A stretch of 11,540 bases of DNA, from positions 1 through 11,540 of the forward strand of contig CAMNLN010000087.1 of NCBI GenBank assembly GCA_946543025.1. Direction: 5' to 3'. The stretch is from an uncultured Verrucomicrobiota bacterium (GTDB taxonomy: Bacteria; Verrucomicrobiota; Kiritimatiellia; RFP12; UBA1067). The stretch's first letter is position 1. Each line of letters opens with the position of its first letter. This document shows positions 1 through 6,564 of the stretch, piece after piece. A program made the position numbers and the translations under genes. Below the pieces are notes generated by a model. That model was not told the DNA's origin and made no database searches. It saw only the letters and a list, made by a program, of their open reading frames with translations.

Positions 1-6
1 TCAGGT

Positions 7-13
7 AAAGGAG
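7..13 (+). promoter_or_regulatory. Ribosome binding site of the GH28 gene
   Basis: AAAGGAG is a strong Shine-Dalgarno match that ends six bases before the ATG at 20. It fixes the start of the GH28-like gene. The promoter itself must lie left of the window. Confidence 0.8.
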
Positions 14-19
14 AATCGA

Positions 20-1198
20 ATGAAAAGAATCAGTGTTGTGGCGATACTCGTTTTGGCGGGAACGGCTTTTGCGGGGCCGCCGGAGGGGATGCAGTGGGAG
101 ACAGAGGCCATCCAGGCGAAGATCGACGCGGCGGCGGCGAAGGGCGGCGGGCGCGTGACCGTCGGGAAGGGCGTCCATCCCTGCCGCACGCTCTACCTGA
201 AGAGTGGCGTGGAGCTTCATCTGGAGGAGGGGGCCGTGATCCTCGGCGGCATGAAGCCGGAAGACTACGACGACGCGATGCCGCTCGACCAGGTCTACAC
301 CTACTCGAACGCCGTGCCGGCCACGGTTACGCGCAAGGCGTTCATCTTCGCCAAGGAGGCGCACGGCATCGCCATAACCGGAAAAGGCGTGATCGACAAC
401 AGCGGAACCGCTTTCTTCGACCATCGGACATGGGCCAAGCCAACCCATCTTCTACGTCCGAGGACGGTCATCTTCCTGCGCTGCAGGGATATCCGCTTCG
501 AGGACACGACGTTCAAGGACAGTCCGCTGTGGACGATGTGGCTGCGCTCTTGCGAGAACATCGTCGTCTCGCGTATCCGCATCGAGGACGAGCAGCGGAT
601 GATCAACTCGGACGGCATCGACTTCGACGGCTGTCGGCATGTGCGCGTGGGCGACTCGTACTTCAAGACGGGCGACGACTGCGTGGTGCTGCGCGCGATC
701 CGAGACGAGCGGCGGCGGGACGTGCCCGTGGTGACGGAGGACGTGGTTGTCTCCAACTGCTACTTCAACACGCCGTGCCAGGGCGTACGCATCGGGTGCC
801 CCTCGGACGACACGATCCGCAATGCCGTCTTCCGGAACATCGAGTTCCACGGGACCAACGCCATCGGCTCGCAGCAGCCGCGCCGCTACCTGACGACGGG
901 CGACAATGGCTACCTGAAGACCGAGAACATCCTCTTCGAGAACTGGACGATCGAAAGCGGCGGGCACCCGCTCCAGATGTTCGTGGGCGACGGGATCGTG
1001 TTGCGCGACTTCGGGCACATGACGTTCCGCAACTTCACCGTAAAGTCGAAGTTCCCGTTTATGGTTCGCGGGAACTCGGGTACGCACATCGCGGACATGC
1101 ATTTCGAGAACGTCAAGGGAACAGTCGCGGGCAGGCCATTCGATGTGGCGCACGCCACGATCGATTTCGGCGCAATCGCTGTTTCCGATAACCGCTAG
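20..1198 (+). CDS. Secreted glycoside hydrolase family 28-like protein (polygalacturonase fold)
   Basis: A 392-residue protein with a Sec signal peptide (residues 1 to about 18: basic MKR, hydrophobic core, then AFA before the likely cut). The rest reads as a right-handed parallel beta-helix of the pectinase type, with repeated short strands and turns such as 'FEDTTFKDSPLW'. GH28 enzymes cleave alpha-linked galacturonate or related sugars in pectin by inverting hydrolysis. The family acidic residues are visible: N196-S-D198 in the NTD-like motif and D219-D220 in GDDC. The usual GHG motif is replaced by C253-Q254-G255, and the usual RIK motif is not evident after it, so the substrate may differ from plain polygalacturonate. 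It acts outside the cytoplasm. It is convergent with the next gene and overlaps it by four bases at the stop codons. The GH28 fold is fairly certain; the exact substrate is unknown. Confidence 0.88.
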   Translation: MKRISVVAILVLAGTAFAGPPEGMQWETEAIQAKIDAAAAKGGGRVTVGKGVHPCRTLYLKSGVELHLEEGAVILGGMKPEDYDDAMPLDQVYTYSNAVPATVTRKAFIFAKEAHGIAITGKGVIDNSGTAFFDHRTWAKPTHLLRPRTVIFLRCRDIRFEDTTFKDSPLWTMWLRSCENIVVSRIRIEDEQRMINSDGIDFDGCRHVRVGDSYFKTGDDCVVLRAIRDERRRDVPVVTEDVVVSNCYFNTPCQGVRIGCPSDDTIRNAVFRNIEFHGTNAIGSQQPRRYLTTGDNGYLKTENILFENWTIESGGHPLQMFVGDGIVLRDFGHMTFRNFTVKSKFPFMVRGNSGTHIADMHFENVKGTVAGRPFDVAHATIDFGAIAVSDNR

Positions 1199-2202
1199 GT
1201 GAGCTGGAAGGAGAGGAAGGTCTCGCGAAGGTAGGGGCGCGAGATGGCCCGTTCCGTAGTCGTCGCGTCCGCGACGATCTTCACCGTGATCTCGCCGGGG
1301 AAGCTGTCGAAGCGGCTCCAGGCGCAGACGATGCGCGTGGCGGCCTCGAGGTCGGCGTCCGAGGCGACACGCGGGAGAAGGGCTGTGGGGCCGGGCACGG
1401 AGACAGGGGCGACGAGCGTGTCGGAGGGAGTTCGCCGTTCCGCGAGCAGACGGTTCTCGTTCGCGTCACGGCCGAGGATTACGCCTGTGCCGTCGGGGAG
1501 GCGGAAGCGCCGGCCAACGAGGAGCAGTTCCACGAGGCGCCGTTCGTCGAGGCCTTCGTGGCAGAGGAGATCTTTCAGCTTGCGCCCGAACCCTTTCTCC
1601 GTCAGTTTGCAGCCGCCGGCAGGCGAGGGGTAGTCCACGAGGCCGTACTTCTTCGCAAGCTCGAACTGCGGTTCGCGGCGTCGGCCAGAAAGGCCGAGGA
1701 GCTTCGAGCGGTCGATGAGGCCTTCCTGTTCCGGGATGGTCGGTTCAAGCAGCTGGGCGCAGAGCGGACGCACGAGGCGGCCGACAAGTCCGCTCGCCTT
1801 TTCGACCACGCCGAGGGACTGGCGATTCTGGGACATCGGGCGCTGGTTGAGCACTTCGCCTGTGGCGACGAAGTCGTAACCGAGCCGGGCCATCAGTTCG
1901 CCGGCGCGGCGGATCATCGTGGCGTGGCAGTCGATGCACGGGTTCATCGCGCCGCCGAAGCCGTGCGGCGGGTTCTTGATGAGCGCGATCTCGTCGTCCG
2001 TGAAGTCGACAACGTGGAGCGGTATGCCGAGAGCGGCCGCCGCCTTGCGAGCGGCGTCGGGCGCGAAGAAGGGCGTGGAGAACGTGACCCCTTCCATTTC
2101 GGCGCCGGCATCGTGCAAGACGCAGACGGCGAGCTGGGAGTCGAGTCCGCCCGACAGGAGCGAGAGCCCGCGGGCTTTTTTGGTATAATGGACGCAAGCC
2201 AT
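1195..2202 (-). CDS. PP-loop ATPase, tRNA thiolation-type enzyme (MnmA/ThiI-like) with NFACT-R-like C-terminus
   Basis: A 335-residue cytoplasmic protein. Residues 17-22 (SGGLDS) form the PP-loop signature of enzymes that adenylate a substrate, here most likely a tRNA base destined for sulfur insertion. A CxxC at C89 and C92 (PCIDCH) plus C198 in AGGC give three cysteines of the kind that hold a [4Fe-4S] cluster in tRNA thiolases such as TtuA and TtcA. The block TGEVLNQRPMSQN (about residues 115-130) is typical of this MnmA-like family. The C-terminal part has a 'GRRFRLPDG..VILGRDANEN' pattern that resembles the NFACT-R/DUF814 RNA-binding domain. I chose the ATG at 2202 because the PP-loop follows closely. 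An in-frame ATG at 2325 would add 41 arginine-rich residues lying antisense to the neighbouring gene and is less likely. No Shine-Dalgarno precedes 2202. The exact modified base is not known. Confidence 0.85.
   Translation of the reverse strand: MACVHYTKKARGLSLLSGGLDSQLAVCVLHDAGAEMEGVTFSTPFFAPDAARKAAAALGIPLHVVDFTDDEIALIKNPPHGFGGAMNPCIDCHATMIRRAGELMARLGYDFVATGEVLNQRPMSQNRQSLGVVEKASGLVGRLVRPLCAQLLEPTIPEQEGLIDRSKLLGLSGRRREPQFELAKKYGLVDYPSPAGGCKLTEKGFGRKLKDLLCHEGLDERRLVELLLVGRRFRLPDGTGVILGRDANENRLLAERRTPSDTLVAPVSVPGPTALLPRVASDADLEAATRIVCAWSRFDSFPGEITVKIVADATTTERAISRPYLRETFLSFQLT
2181..2189 (+). promoter_or_regulatory. Extended -10 promoter of the small-protein/lgt unit
   Basis: TGGTATAAT is a perfect extended -10 (TGn plus TATAAT at 2184-2189). 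It is preceded by six T (2176-2181) and by a GGGC. At the 17-base spacing a -35 would fall on CGAGAG, which does not match. Transcription should begin near 2195-2197, about 25 bases before the ATG at 2221. The element lies inside the 5' end of the minus-strand thiolase gene. The same element recurs at 3410 and 4500. Confidence 0.75.
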
Positions 2203-2210
2203 GGACGGAG

Positions 2211-2216
2211 ATTCTA
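2211..2216 (-). promoter_or_regulatory. Possible -10 element of the thiolase gene
   Basis: Read on the minus strand these bases are TAGAAT, five of six matches to the -10 consensus, ending eight bases before the ATG at 2202. Initiation here would give an almost leaderless message, which would fit the absence of a Shine-Dalgarno sequence. This is one short match only, and there is no clear -35. Confidence 0.35.
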
Positions 2217-2220
2217 CAAC

Positions 2221-2583
2221 ATGATGCGGATTGGCGCAATACTGTTTGCGGCCGCGTTTTCCGTGCAGCCCCTGCCGCAGGCGGACGGGCCGCTGGAGCC
2301 GTCCGTCCAGAACGAGGTGGACCACGCGGTCGGCCTGGGGGAACGGTGGCTGGAGAAGAACTTCAAGAAGGTGCCTGCGGACCCCCTTGTTGCGCTCGAA
2401 GATTCCAAAGAGCGTGCGGCCCGTCGCAAGGCCCTTGAGGCCCGGCTGGGCCTGACCAACGGACTAACGCGCGCGGAGATCGCGCTGAAGCTGGTCTCGT
2501 CCCAGCGGGGTGGCGGCTGGTGGCTCATCGAGACGAACGCCGCACCGACGCGACTGGCGGTTGAAATCCTGAAAGGACTCTGA
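2221..2583 (+). CDS. Small exported protein of unknown function, coupled to lgt
   Basis: A 120-residue protein that I do not recognise. Residues 1 to about 17 (MMRIGAILFAAAFSVQP) look like a signal peptide or single membrane anchor. There is no cysteine nearby, so it is not an obvious lipoprotein. The middle (about 45-75) is charged, with many Lys, Arg and Glu, and probably helical. The end carries a 'SSQRGGGWWLIE' stretch. GGAG at 2207-2210, ten bases before the ATG, supports this start; an ATG two codons nothing but one later (2224) is also possible. An ATG at 2201 is out of frame and meets a stop after seven codons. Its stop TGA shares one base with the lgt start, so the two are probably co-translated. 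The gene is supported by its own promoter, ribosome site and coupling rather than by homology. Confidence 0.7.
   Translation: MMRIGAILFAAAFSVQPLPQADGPLEPSVQNEVDHAVGLGERWLEKNFKKVPADPLVALEDSKERAARRKALEARLGLTNGLTRAEIALKLVSSQRGGGWWLIETNAAPTRLAVEILKGL
2572..2577 (+). promoter_or_regulatory. Ribosome binding site of lgt
   Basis: AAAGGA within the last codons of the upstream small gene ends five bases before the lgt ATG at 2583. Together with the TGATG overlap it supports translational coupling. Confidence 0.7.
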
Positions 2584-3383
2584 TGCATCCCGATCTGATT
2601 TCCATTGGTTTTCTCCACATCAAGACCTACGGCGCGTGCATGGCGCTGGGGTTCTTGGCGGCATGGCAGGTGCTTGCGTGGCTCTGCCGCCGCACGGGGC
2701 GGGCCCCCGATCCGCTGACCAATCTTGTCACCTGGATGATGGTGTGCGGCGTGGTGGGCGCGCGCGCCGCGTACGTGATCGAGCATTGGCAGAAGGAGTT
2801 CGCCGGGCATCCGGAACTGATCGTCCGCGTGGACCAGGGAGGGCTGATGTTCTACGGCGGGTTGATCTTGGCGATTGCCGTGTTTCTCCTTTGGTGTCGC
2901 GTGAAGAAAGAGCGGATCCTGCCTCTCGCGGACATGCTGACGACGGTGATTCCGCTCGGGCACGCGTTCGGACGGATCGGGTGCTTCTTCTACGGCTGCT
3001 GCTACGGGCGCGTGTCGCAGGCGGCGTGCGCGGTCCGCTTCCCGCGCGGCTCGCCGGCCTGGTACGAGCAGCTGAACGCCAATCTGATCGATTCGTCCGC
3101 GCAGGCTTCGCTGCCGGTCTTGCCGACGCAGTTCTTCGAGGCGGCTGCCGTGGCGATGCTGTTCGCCGTGCTTATATGGGTTTACTGCCGGTTCTGGAAG
3201 AGCCGCCCCGGCTTCACGACGGGCGTCTATCTGATGGGCTACGCGCTCGTCCGCTTCGGGATGGAATTCCTGCGCGGCGACCCGCGCGCGGCGATCGGGC
3301 CGTTCTCGATCGGCCAGACCATCTCGCTTGCGCTGCTGCTCGCCGGCGCGTCGTTCGCGGTGTCGGCGTTCCGCCGTCCGTAA
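2583..3383 (+). CDS. lgt: Prolipoprotein diacylglyceryl transferase Lgt
   Basis: A 266-residue polytopic inner-membrane enzyme with about seven hydrophobic segments. Lgt transfers diacylglycerol from phosphatidylglycerol to the lipobox cysteine of prolipoproteins, the first step of lipoprotein maturation. The N-terminus 'IGFLHIKTYGACMALGF' matches the family's opening, the 'GGLMFYGGLI' block (Y91) corresponds to the conserved GGL..HGGL region, with Tyr where E. coli has its His, and 'GRIGCFFYGCCYGR' carries the essential arginine (R131). The C-terminal 'GYALVRFGMEFLRGDPR' is also diagnostic. Length is normal for the family. It begins on the A of the upstream stop codon and ends 27 bases before the rnhC promoter. 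No terminator hairpin is evident between them. Identification is firm. Confidence 0.96.
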   Translation: MHPDLISIGFLHIKTYGACMALGFLAAWQVLAWLCRRTGRAPDPLTNLVTWMMVCGVVGARAAYVIEHWQKEFAGHPELIVRVDQGGLMFYGGLILAIAVFLLWCRVKKERILPLADMLTTVIPLGHAFGRIGCFFYGCCYGRVSQAACAVRFPRGSPAWYEQLNANLIDSSAQASLPVLPTQFFEAAAVAMLFAVLIWVYCRFWKSRPGFTTGVYLMGYALVRFGMEFLRGDPRAAIGPFSIGQTISLALLLAGASFAVSAFRRP

Positions 3384-3409
3384 AGGCATGTTCCGGGCGA
3401 CGGGCTTTG

Positions 3410-3418
3410 TGGTATAAT
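3410..3418 (+). promoter_or_regulatory. Extended -10 promoter of rnhC
   Basis: TGGTATAAT with TATAAT at 3413-3418, preceded by GGGCTTTG much as at 2172-2181. No -35 is visible at the usual distance. The ATG of rnhC begins only eleven bases after the -10, so the leader would be about four to six bases. Confidence 0.72.
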
Positions 3419-3429
3419 TGCCCCACCTT

Positions 3430-4476
3430 ATGCCCACACCTAAGACATGCTTCACCTATGAGCTGGACGCCGAGCAGCAGGAAAAGCTGCTCGCGATGCT
3501 TGCCCTCGGAAACTACCGTCCGCGCACCGTGCCCTACGCCATGGCCGCCGTGGAGGGAGACGGCTTCAACTGTGCGCTCTACCAGAAGGAGAAGCACGGC
3601 CGCCGCAAGCTCTGCATCCAGGGCTCGAAGGCGCAGGACTTCGTGGAGTTCTTCCTGGAGCCGAACGTGCTGGGCGTGGCGACCGTCGGCTACGAGGACG
3701 TGCTCGACCCCGGCCGCAGCTCGGCCCATGGCGGCAGCGACGAGTCCGGCAAGGGCGACTACTTCGGCCCGCTCGTGGTCGCGTGCTGCTACACGGACGA
3801 GGCGCTCTCGAAGGAAATGCGCGAGATGGGGGTGAAGGACTGCAAGCAGATGACGGACAAGGCCGTCCTCGCGGTGGGCGCGAAGCTGCGTCAGCTGCTC
3901 GGCCCGGACCGCTACGCCGTCGTGAAGATCGGCCCCGCCGCCTACAACCGCCTCTACGCGAAGATCAGAAACATCAACCGCCTCCTCGCCTGGGCGCACG
4001 GCACCTGCATCGAGGAGCTGCTGGAGAAGCAGCAGGCGTGCCCGAAGGTGGTGGTGGACCAGTTCGCGCCCACGGAGGCGACGATCCGCCGCGCGCTGAA
4101 GGAACGCGGGAAGAAAATCGTGGTGGAACAGCGCCACCGCGCCGAGGACGACATCGCCGTGGCCGCCGCGTCCGTGGTGGCGCGCGAACAGTTCCTGCGC
4201 GCGATCTGCGCCATGGCGACGGAGGACGGCCCCATTCCGGTGGACAAGGTGCCGCTCGACATGATTCCGCGCGGCAGCAGCGATCCGCGCGTGCGCCAGC
4301 TTGCCGAGGAGATGGTACGCAAGCACGGGCCCACGTGGCTCATGAACCACTGCAAGGCGCATTTCCAGACGACGGACAAGGTGCTGGCCGCCTGCGGCAA
4401 ATCCCGCGCCGACTTGCCGCCTGAAGGACAGGCGACGTCCGCCGTCAAAAGCGGCACGTTCGGACGGCGCGCATAG
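3430..4476 (+). CDS. rnhC: Ribonuclease HIII
   Basis: A 348-residue cytoplasmic enzyme that cuts the RNA strand of RNA/DNA hybrids during replication, repair and R-loop removal. Residues 1 to about 90 form the N-terminal TBP-like substrate-binding domain (DUF3378) that separates HIII from HII. The catalytic domain opens with GSDESGKGDYFGP, with active-site D104 and E105. A third acidic residue is D210 in VVVDQF, and the fourth is D240 or D241 just before 'IAVAAASVVAR'. The GKG form of the motif is the RNase HIII signature. The ATG at 3430 is preferred; an in-frame TTG at 3418 would use the last base of the promoter -10 element and cannot be on a transcript made from it. No Shine-Dalgarno precedes the ATG. 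The last 25 or so residues look like a poorly conserved tail. Identification is firm. Confidence 0.95.
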   Translation: MPTPKTCFTYELDAEQQEKLLAMLALGNYRPRTVPYAMAAVEGDGFNCALYQKEKHGRRKLCIQGSKAQDFVEFFLEPNVLGVATVGYEDVLDPGRSSAHGGSDESGKGDYFGPLVVACCYTDEALSKEMREMGVKDCKQMTDKAVLAVGAKLRQLLGPDRYAVVKIGPAAYNRLYAKIRNINRLLAWAHGTCIEELLEKQQACPKVVVDQFAPTEATIRRALKERGKKIVVEQRHRAEDDIAVAAASVVAREQFLRAICAMATEDGPIPVDKVPLDMIPRGSSDPRVRQLAEEMVRKHGPTWLMNHCKAHFQTTDKVLAACGKSRADLPPEGQATSAVKSGTFGRRA

Positions 4477-4499
4477 CGTGTGCCACGACGGAAGGTTTT

Positions 4500-4508
4500 T
4501 GGTATAAT
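4500..4508 (+). promoter_or_regulatory. Extended -10 promoter of the TolQRA-like operon
   Basis: TGGTATAAT with TATAAT at 4503-4508, behind five T (4496-4500). There is no -35 match at 4480-4485. Transcription should begin near 4514-4516, giving a leader of about 20 bases that holds CGGAGAG (4521-4527) before the ATG at 4535. It is the only promoter-like site seen ahead of the five following genes. Confidence 0.75.
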
Positions 4509-4534
4509 CCATTCCTCAAACGGAGAGTAGAACC

Positions 4535-5263
4535 ATGGTTGAATTTTTTGCAAGTTCCCTCGTCGACGGTTTCTTCAAGTCGAGTTTTATGGGCAAGGGC
4601 ATCGTGCTCGTGCAGCTGGCGTCGTCCATCGTGATGGTGGCCGCCGTGATCGGCAAGTGGCGGCAATTGGCCGCCGCGGCGCTCATGACGCGGCGCATCG
4701 GCCGTGACGTGATGGGCGGGCGCGAGGTGCTGGAGTACTACACCGCTCGACACGACAGCCAGCATTCCGCGATCGAGAACGTCTACATCGCCACCTGCGA
4801 GCGCCTGTTGAAGCTTTTCACGCCGGACATACGTACGATGCTCGTGGGGCGGCAGTCGGGCGCCGGGGCGATCGCCGCGCTCACGGCAAACGAGATTGGC
4901 CTCGTGAAGGCCCTCTGCGAACATGTGCTTGAAGAGGAGGAAATCCGCCTCGAGAAGGGCATGGGCCTCATCTCCACCGTTGTCGCGCTCGCGCCGATGC
5001 TCGGCCTGCTCGGTACGGTGTGGGGAGTGTTGGACGCGTTTGCGGACATGGGCGCAGCCGGCACGGCCACGATCGCCACGATGGCGCCGGCCATTTCGTC
5101 CGCCCTCGTCACGACGGTCGTCGGCCTCCTGATCGCCATTCCCGGCGTCGCGCTTCACTCGAACCTTTCCTCCAAGCTGCGCGACCTGATGTCGGACCTC
5201 GAAGGGTTCGCGGATGACCTGATGGGGCGCATCGCCCTTGAGTTCCAGGGGAGGAGCGCCTGA
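4535..5263 (+). CDS. TolQ/ExbB-family proton channel subunit
   Basis: A 242-residue inner-membrane protein of the MotA/TolQ/ExbB family. With the next gene's product it forms the proton-driven motor that energises a TolA- or TonB-type transducer. Three membrane segments are visible: about residues 20-42 (VLVQLASSIVMVAAVIG), 144-168 (LISTVVALAPMLGLLGTVWG) and 184-208 (APAISSALVTTVVGLLIAIP). The long cytoplasmic part between the first and second holds charged helices. The APMLGLLGTV motif and the helix-3 'ISSALVTTVVGL' with its threonines are family hallmarks for the ion path. Length and the early first helix resemble TolQ more than ExbB, though the two cannot be separated with certainty here. 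It is the first gene after the promoter at 4500, and its TGA overlaps the next ATG by one base. Confidence 0.9.
   Translation: MVEFFASSLVDGFFKSSFMGKGIVLVQLASSIVMVAAVIGKWRQLAAAALMTRRIGRDVMGGREVLEYYTARHDSQHSAIENVYIATCERLLKLFTPDIRTMLVGRQSGAGAIAALTANEIGLVKALCEHVLEEEEIRLEKGMGLISTVVALAPMLGLLGTVWGVLDAFADMGAAGTATIATMAPAISSALVTTVVGLLIAIPGVALHSNLSSKLRDLMSDLEGFADDLMGRIALEFQGRSA
5247..5256 (+). promoter_or_regulatory. Strong ribosome binding site for the TolR/ExbD-like gene
   Basis: AGGGGAGGAG contains a near-complete Shine-Dalgarno and ends six bases before the ATG at 5263. It lies inside the end of the upstream channel gene, consistent with coupled but efficient re-initiation. Confidence 0.75.
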
Positions 5264-5679
5264 TGAGCCGACGCAGCAGACGCGGTGCGCGTACAGGCGT
5301 CGGGAAGGCGTCGATCGACATGAACTCGTTGATCGACCTAACTTTCCTCCTGCTCGTCACGTTCATCCTCACGATCCCCGCGCTCGAGCAGGGCATCTCC
5401 ATCATGCTCCCGCGCGCGAAGACGGATCTTCTGCCCAACAAGAACAACAAGGCGAACACGATCACGCTCGACGTCAACCACAAGATCTTCTTCAACGACA
5501 TCCCCACGACGCTCGACGCGCTGGAGGAGACGCTGAAGGGCAAGGTGGCGGAAGATCCCGACGTGCCCGTCCTGGTGCGTGGCGACGAGCGGCTGGAATA
5601 CGGCGAGGTGATGGACGTGGTAAAGGTGGTCTACAAGTGCCAGGTCCGCAAGATGGCCCTCGTGACGGTGGAGAAGTGA
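5263..5679 (+). CDS. TolR/ExbD-family motor subunit
   Basis: A 138-residue protein with a short basic cytoplasmic start (SRRSRRGAR), a single membrane helix at about residues 23-44 and a periplasmic domain after it. D25 in 'MNSLIDLTFLLLVTF' sits at the place of the essential membrane aspartate of TolR and ExbD that carries protons. The periplasmic part has the usual pattern of two sheets and helices, ending in 'LVRGDERLEYGEVMDVVKVVYKC'. It partners the preceding channel subunit and probably binds the following TolA/TonB-like protein. The start overlaps the upstream stop as TGATG. Length is usual for the family. Confidence 0.92.
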   Translation: MSRRSRRGARTGVGKASIDMNSLIDLTFLLLVTFILTIPALEQGISIMLPRAKTDLLPNKNNKANTITLDVNHKIFFNDIPTTLDALEETLKGKVAEDPDVPVLVRGDERLEYGEVMDVVKVVYKCQVRKMALVTVEK

Positions 5680-5685
5680 GTTGCG

Positions 5686-6537
5686 ATGCAGCAGGGAACG
5701 TACATGGAAAGGCAAAAACCTGCGGACGGCGTGTTGAACGCGCGTACGCTCGGCTACGCCTTCGCCCTGCACCTGGTCGCGTTCGTCTTCTTCTGGGCCG
5801 TGGCCAAGATCATGTTCCGCGCGCCCGACGTGATCATTCCCATCGACATGACGATCGTCCCGCCGTGGGCAGAGCAGACGGACGATCCCGACCCCGACCC
5901 CAACCCGCCGCCGAAGCCGGAGGAGGCCAAGCCTCAACCGAAACCGCAGATCAAGGAGCCTGAGCCGCCAAAGGTCGAGAAGCCCAAGGTAGAGGCCGTG
6001 GAGCAGGTGAAGGAGAAGCCCAAGCCAAAGGAGAAGCTCAACCTGCGCGACAAGGCGAAGCTCGTCAAGACGCCGCCGAAAAAACCAGAGAAGCTCGACC
6101 TGCGCGACAAGGCGAAGAAGGTGGATGCGCCGCCCATGAAGAAGACCGGCAAGGCCACCGCCCACGACAAGCCTCTCTCGCCCGAAGAGTTCATGCGCAA
6201 GATGAACGAGGGCTATCGTATCGGCGCGCGCAACCAGCTTGCCGGGAGCGAGGAGCAACGGTGCGTGAGCCTCATCGCGCAGGCGATCAAGCGCGAGTGG
6301 AACAAGGAGTCGTTCAAGTGGTATCCCGGCCTGAAGCCGCTCCAGGTGTCGCTTAAGCTCGGCCCGGGCGGCAGCGTGCGCGGCTTCAGCATCCTCGCCG
6401 GCAGCGGCGACGCGGACGTGGACCGCACCGCGCGCAGCGCTCTCAACCGGCTCAAGTCGATTCCCGGCCTTTCCGCCACCTTCCTCGAGCATTTCCCCGA
6501 GATCGCGCTCCTCATGGAGCCGACGCAGGGCGAGTGA
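5686..6537 (+). CDS. TolA/TonB-like energy transducer
   Basis: A 283-residue protein with one membrane helix at about 21-42 containing H29, where TonB and TolA have a functional histidine. A stiff Pro/Lys/Glu-rich spacer (about 60-165) follows, beginning with a DPDPDPNPPPKP run, as in proteins that span the periplasm. It contains a duplicated unit, EKLNLRDKAK and EKLDLRDKAK. The C-terminal domain (about 185-283) has the alternating pattern of TolA/TonB C-domains: 'CVSLIAQAIKREW', then 'VSLKLGPGGSVRGFSILAGSGD'. It should convey motor energy from the two preceding proteins to an outer-membrane partner. Position after TolQR-like genes and 'GD..VDRTARSAL' favour TolA, but there is no TolB or Pal in the window to settle it. 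ATG at 5704 (277 residues) is an alternative start; both ribosome sites are weak. Confidence 0.82.
   Translation: MQQGTYMERQKPADGVLNARTLGYAFALHLVAFVFFWAVAKIMFRAPDVIIPIDMTIVPPWAEQTDDPDPDPNPPPKPEEAKPQPKPQIKEPEPPKVEKPKVEAVEQVKEKPKPKEKLNLRDKAKLVKTPPKKPEKLDLRDKAKKVDAPPMKKTGKATAHDKPLSPEEFMRKMNEGYRIGARNQLAGSEEQRCVSLIAQAIKREWNKESFKWYPGLKPLQVSLKLGPGGSVRGFSILAGSGDADVDRTARSALNRLKSIPGLSATFLEHFPEIALLMEPTQGE
6031..6117 (+). repeat. Direct repeat inside the TolA/TonB-like spacer
   Basis: A 30-base unit at 6031-6060 recurs at 6088-6117, differing only at the codon for Asn versus Asp (AAC/GAC). The start-to-start distance is 57 bases, 19 codons. It encodes EKLNLRDKAK and EKLDLRDKAK in the periplasmic spacer. 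The close DNA identity suggests a recent duplication or ongoing gene conversion. Confidence 0.85.
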
Positions 6538-6564
6538 GTTTGATAGAGAACCCGGAGACAAGAC

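Noticed and set aside
2203..2325. Longer thiolase start at the ATG at 2325
   Set aside because: It would add an Arg-rich stretch antisense to the small exported gene and ahead of a PP-loop that normally lies close to the N-terminus.
4477..4500. Possible terminator after rnhC
   Set aside because: A five-pair stem (GCGCA/TGTGC) can be drawn, but it includes a G-U pair and the T-run comes more than ten bases later, as part of the next promoter.
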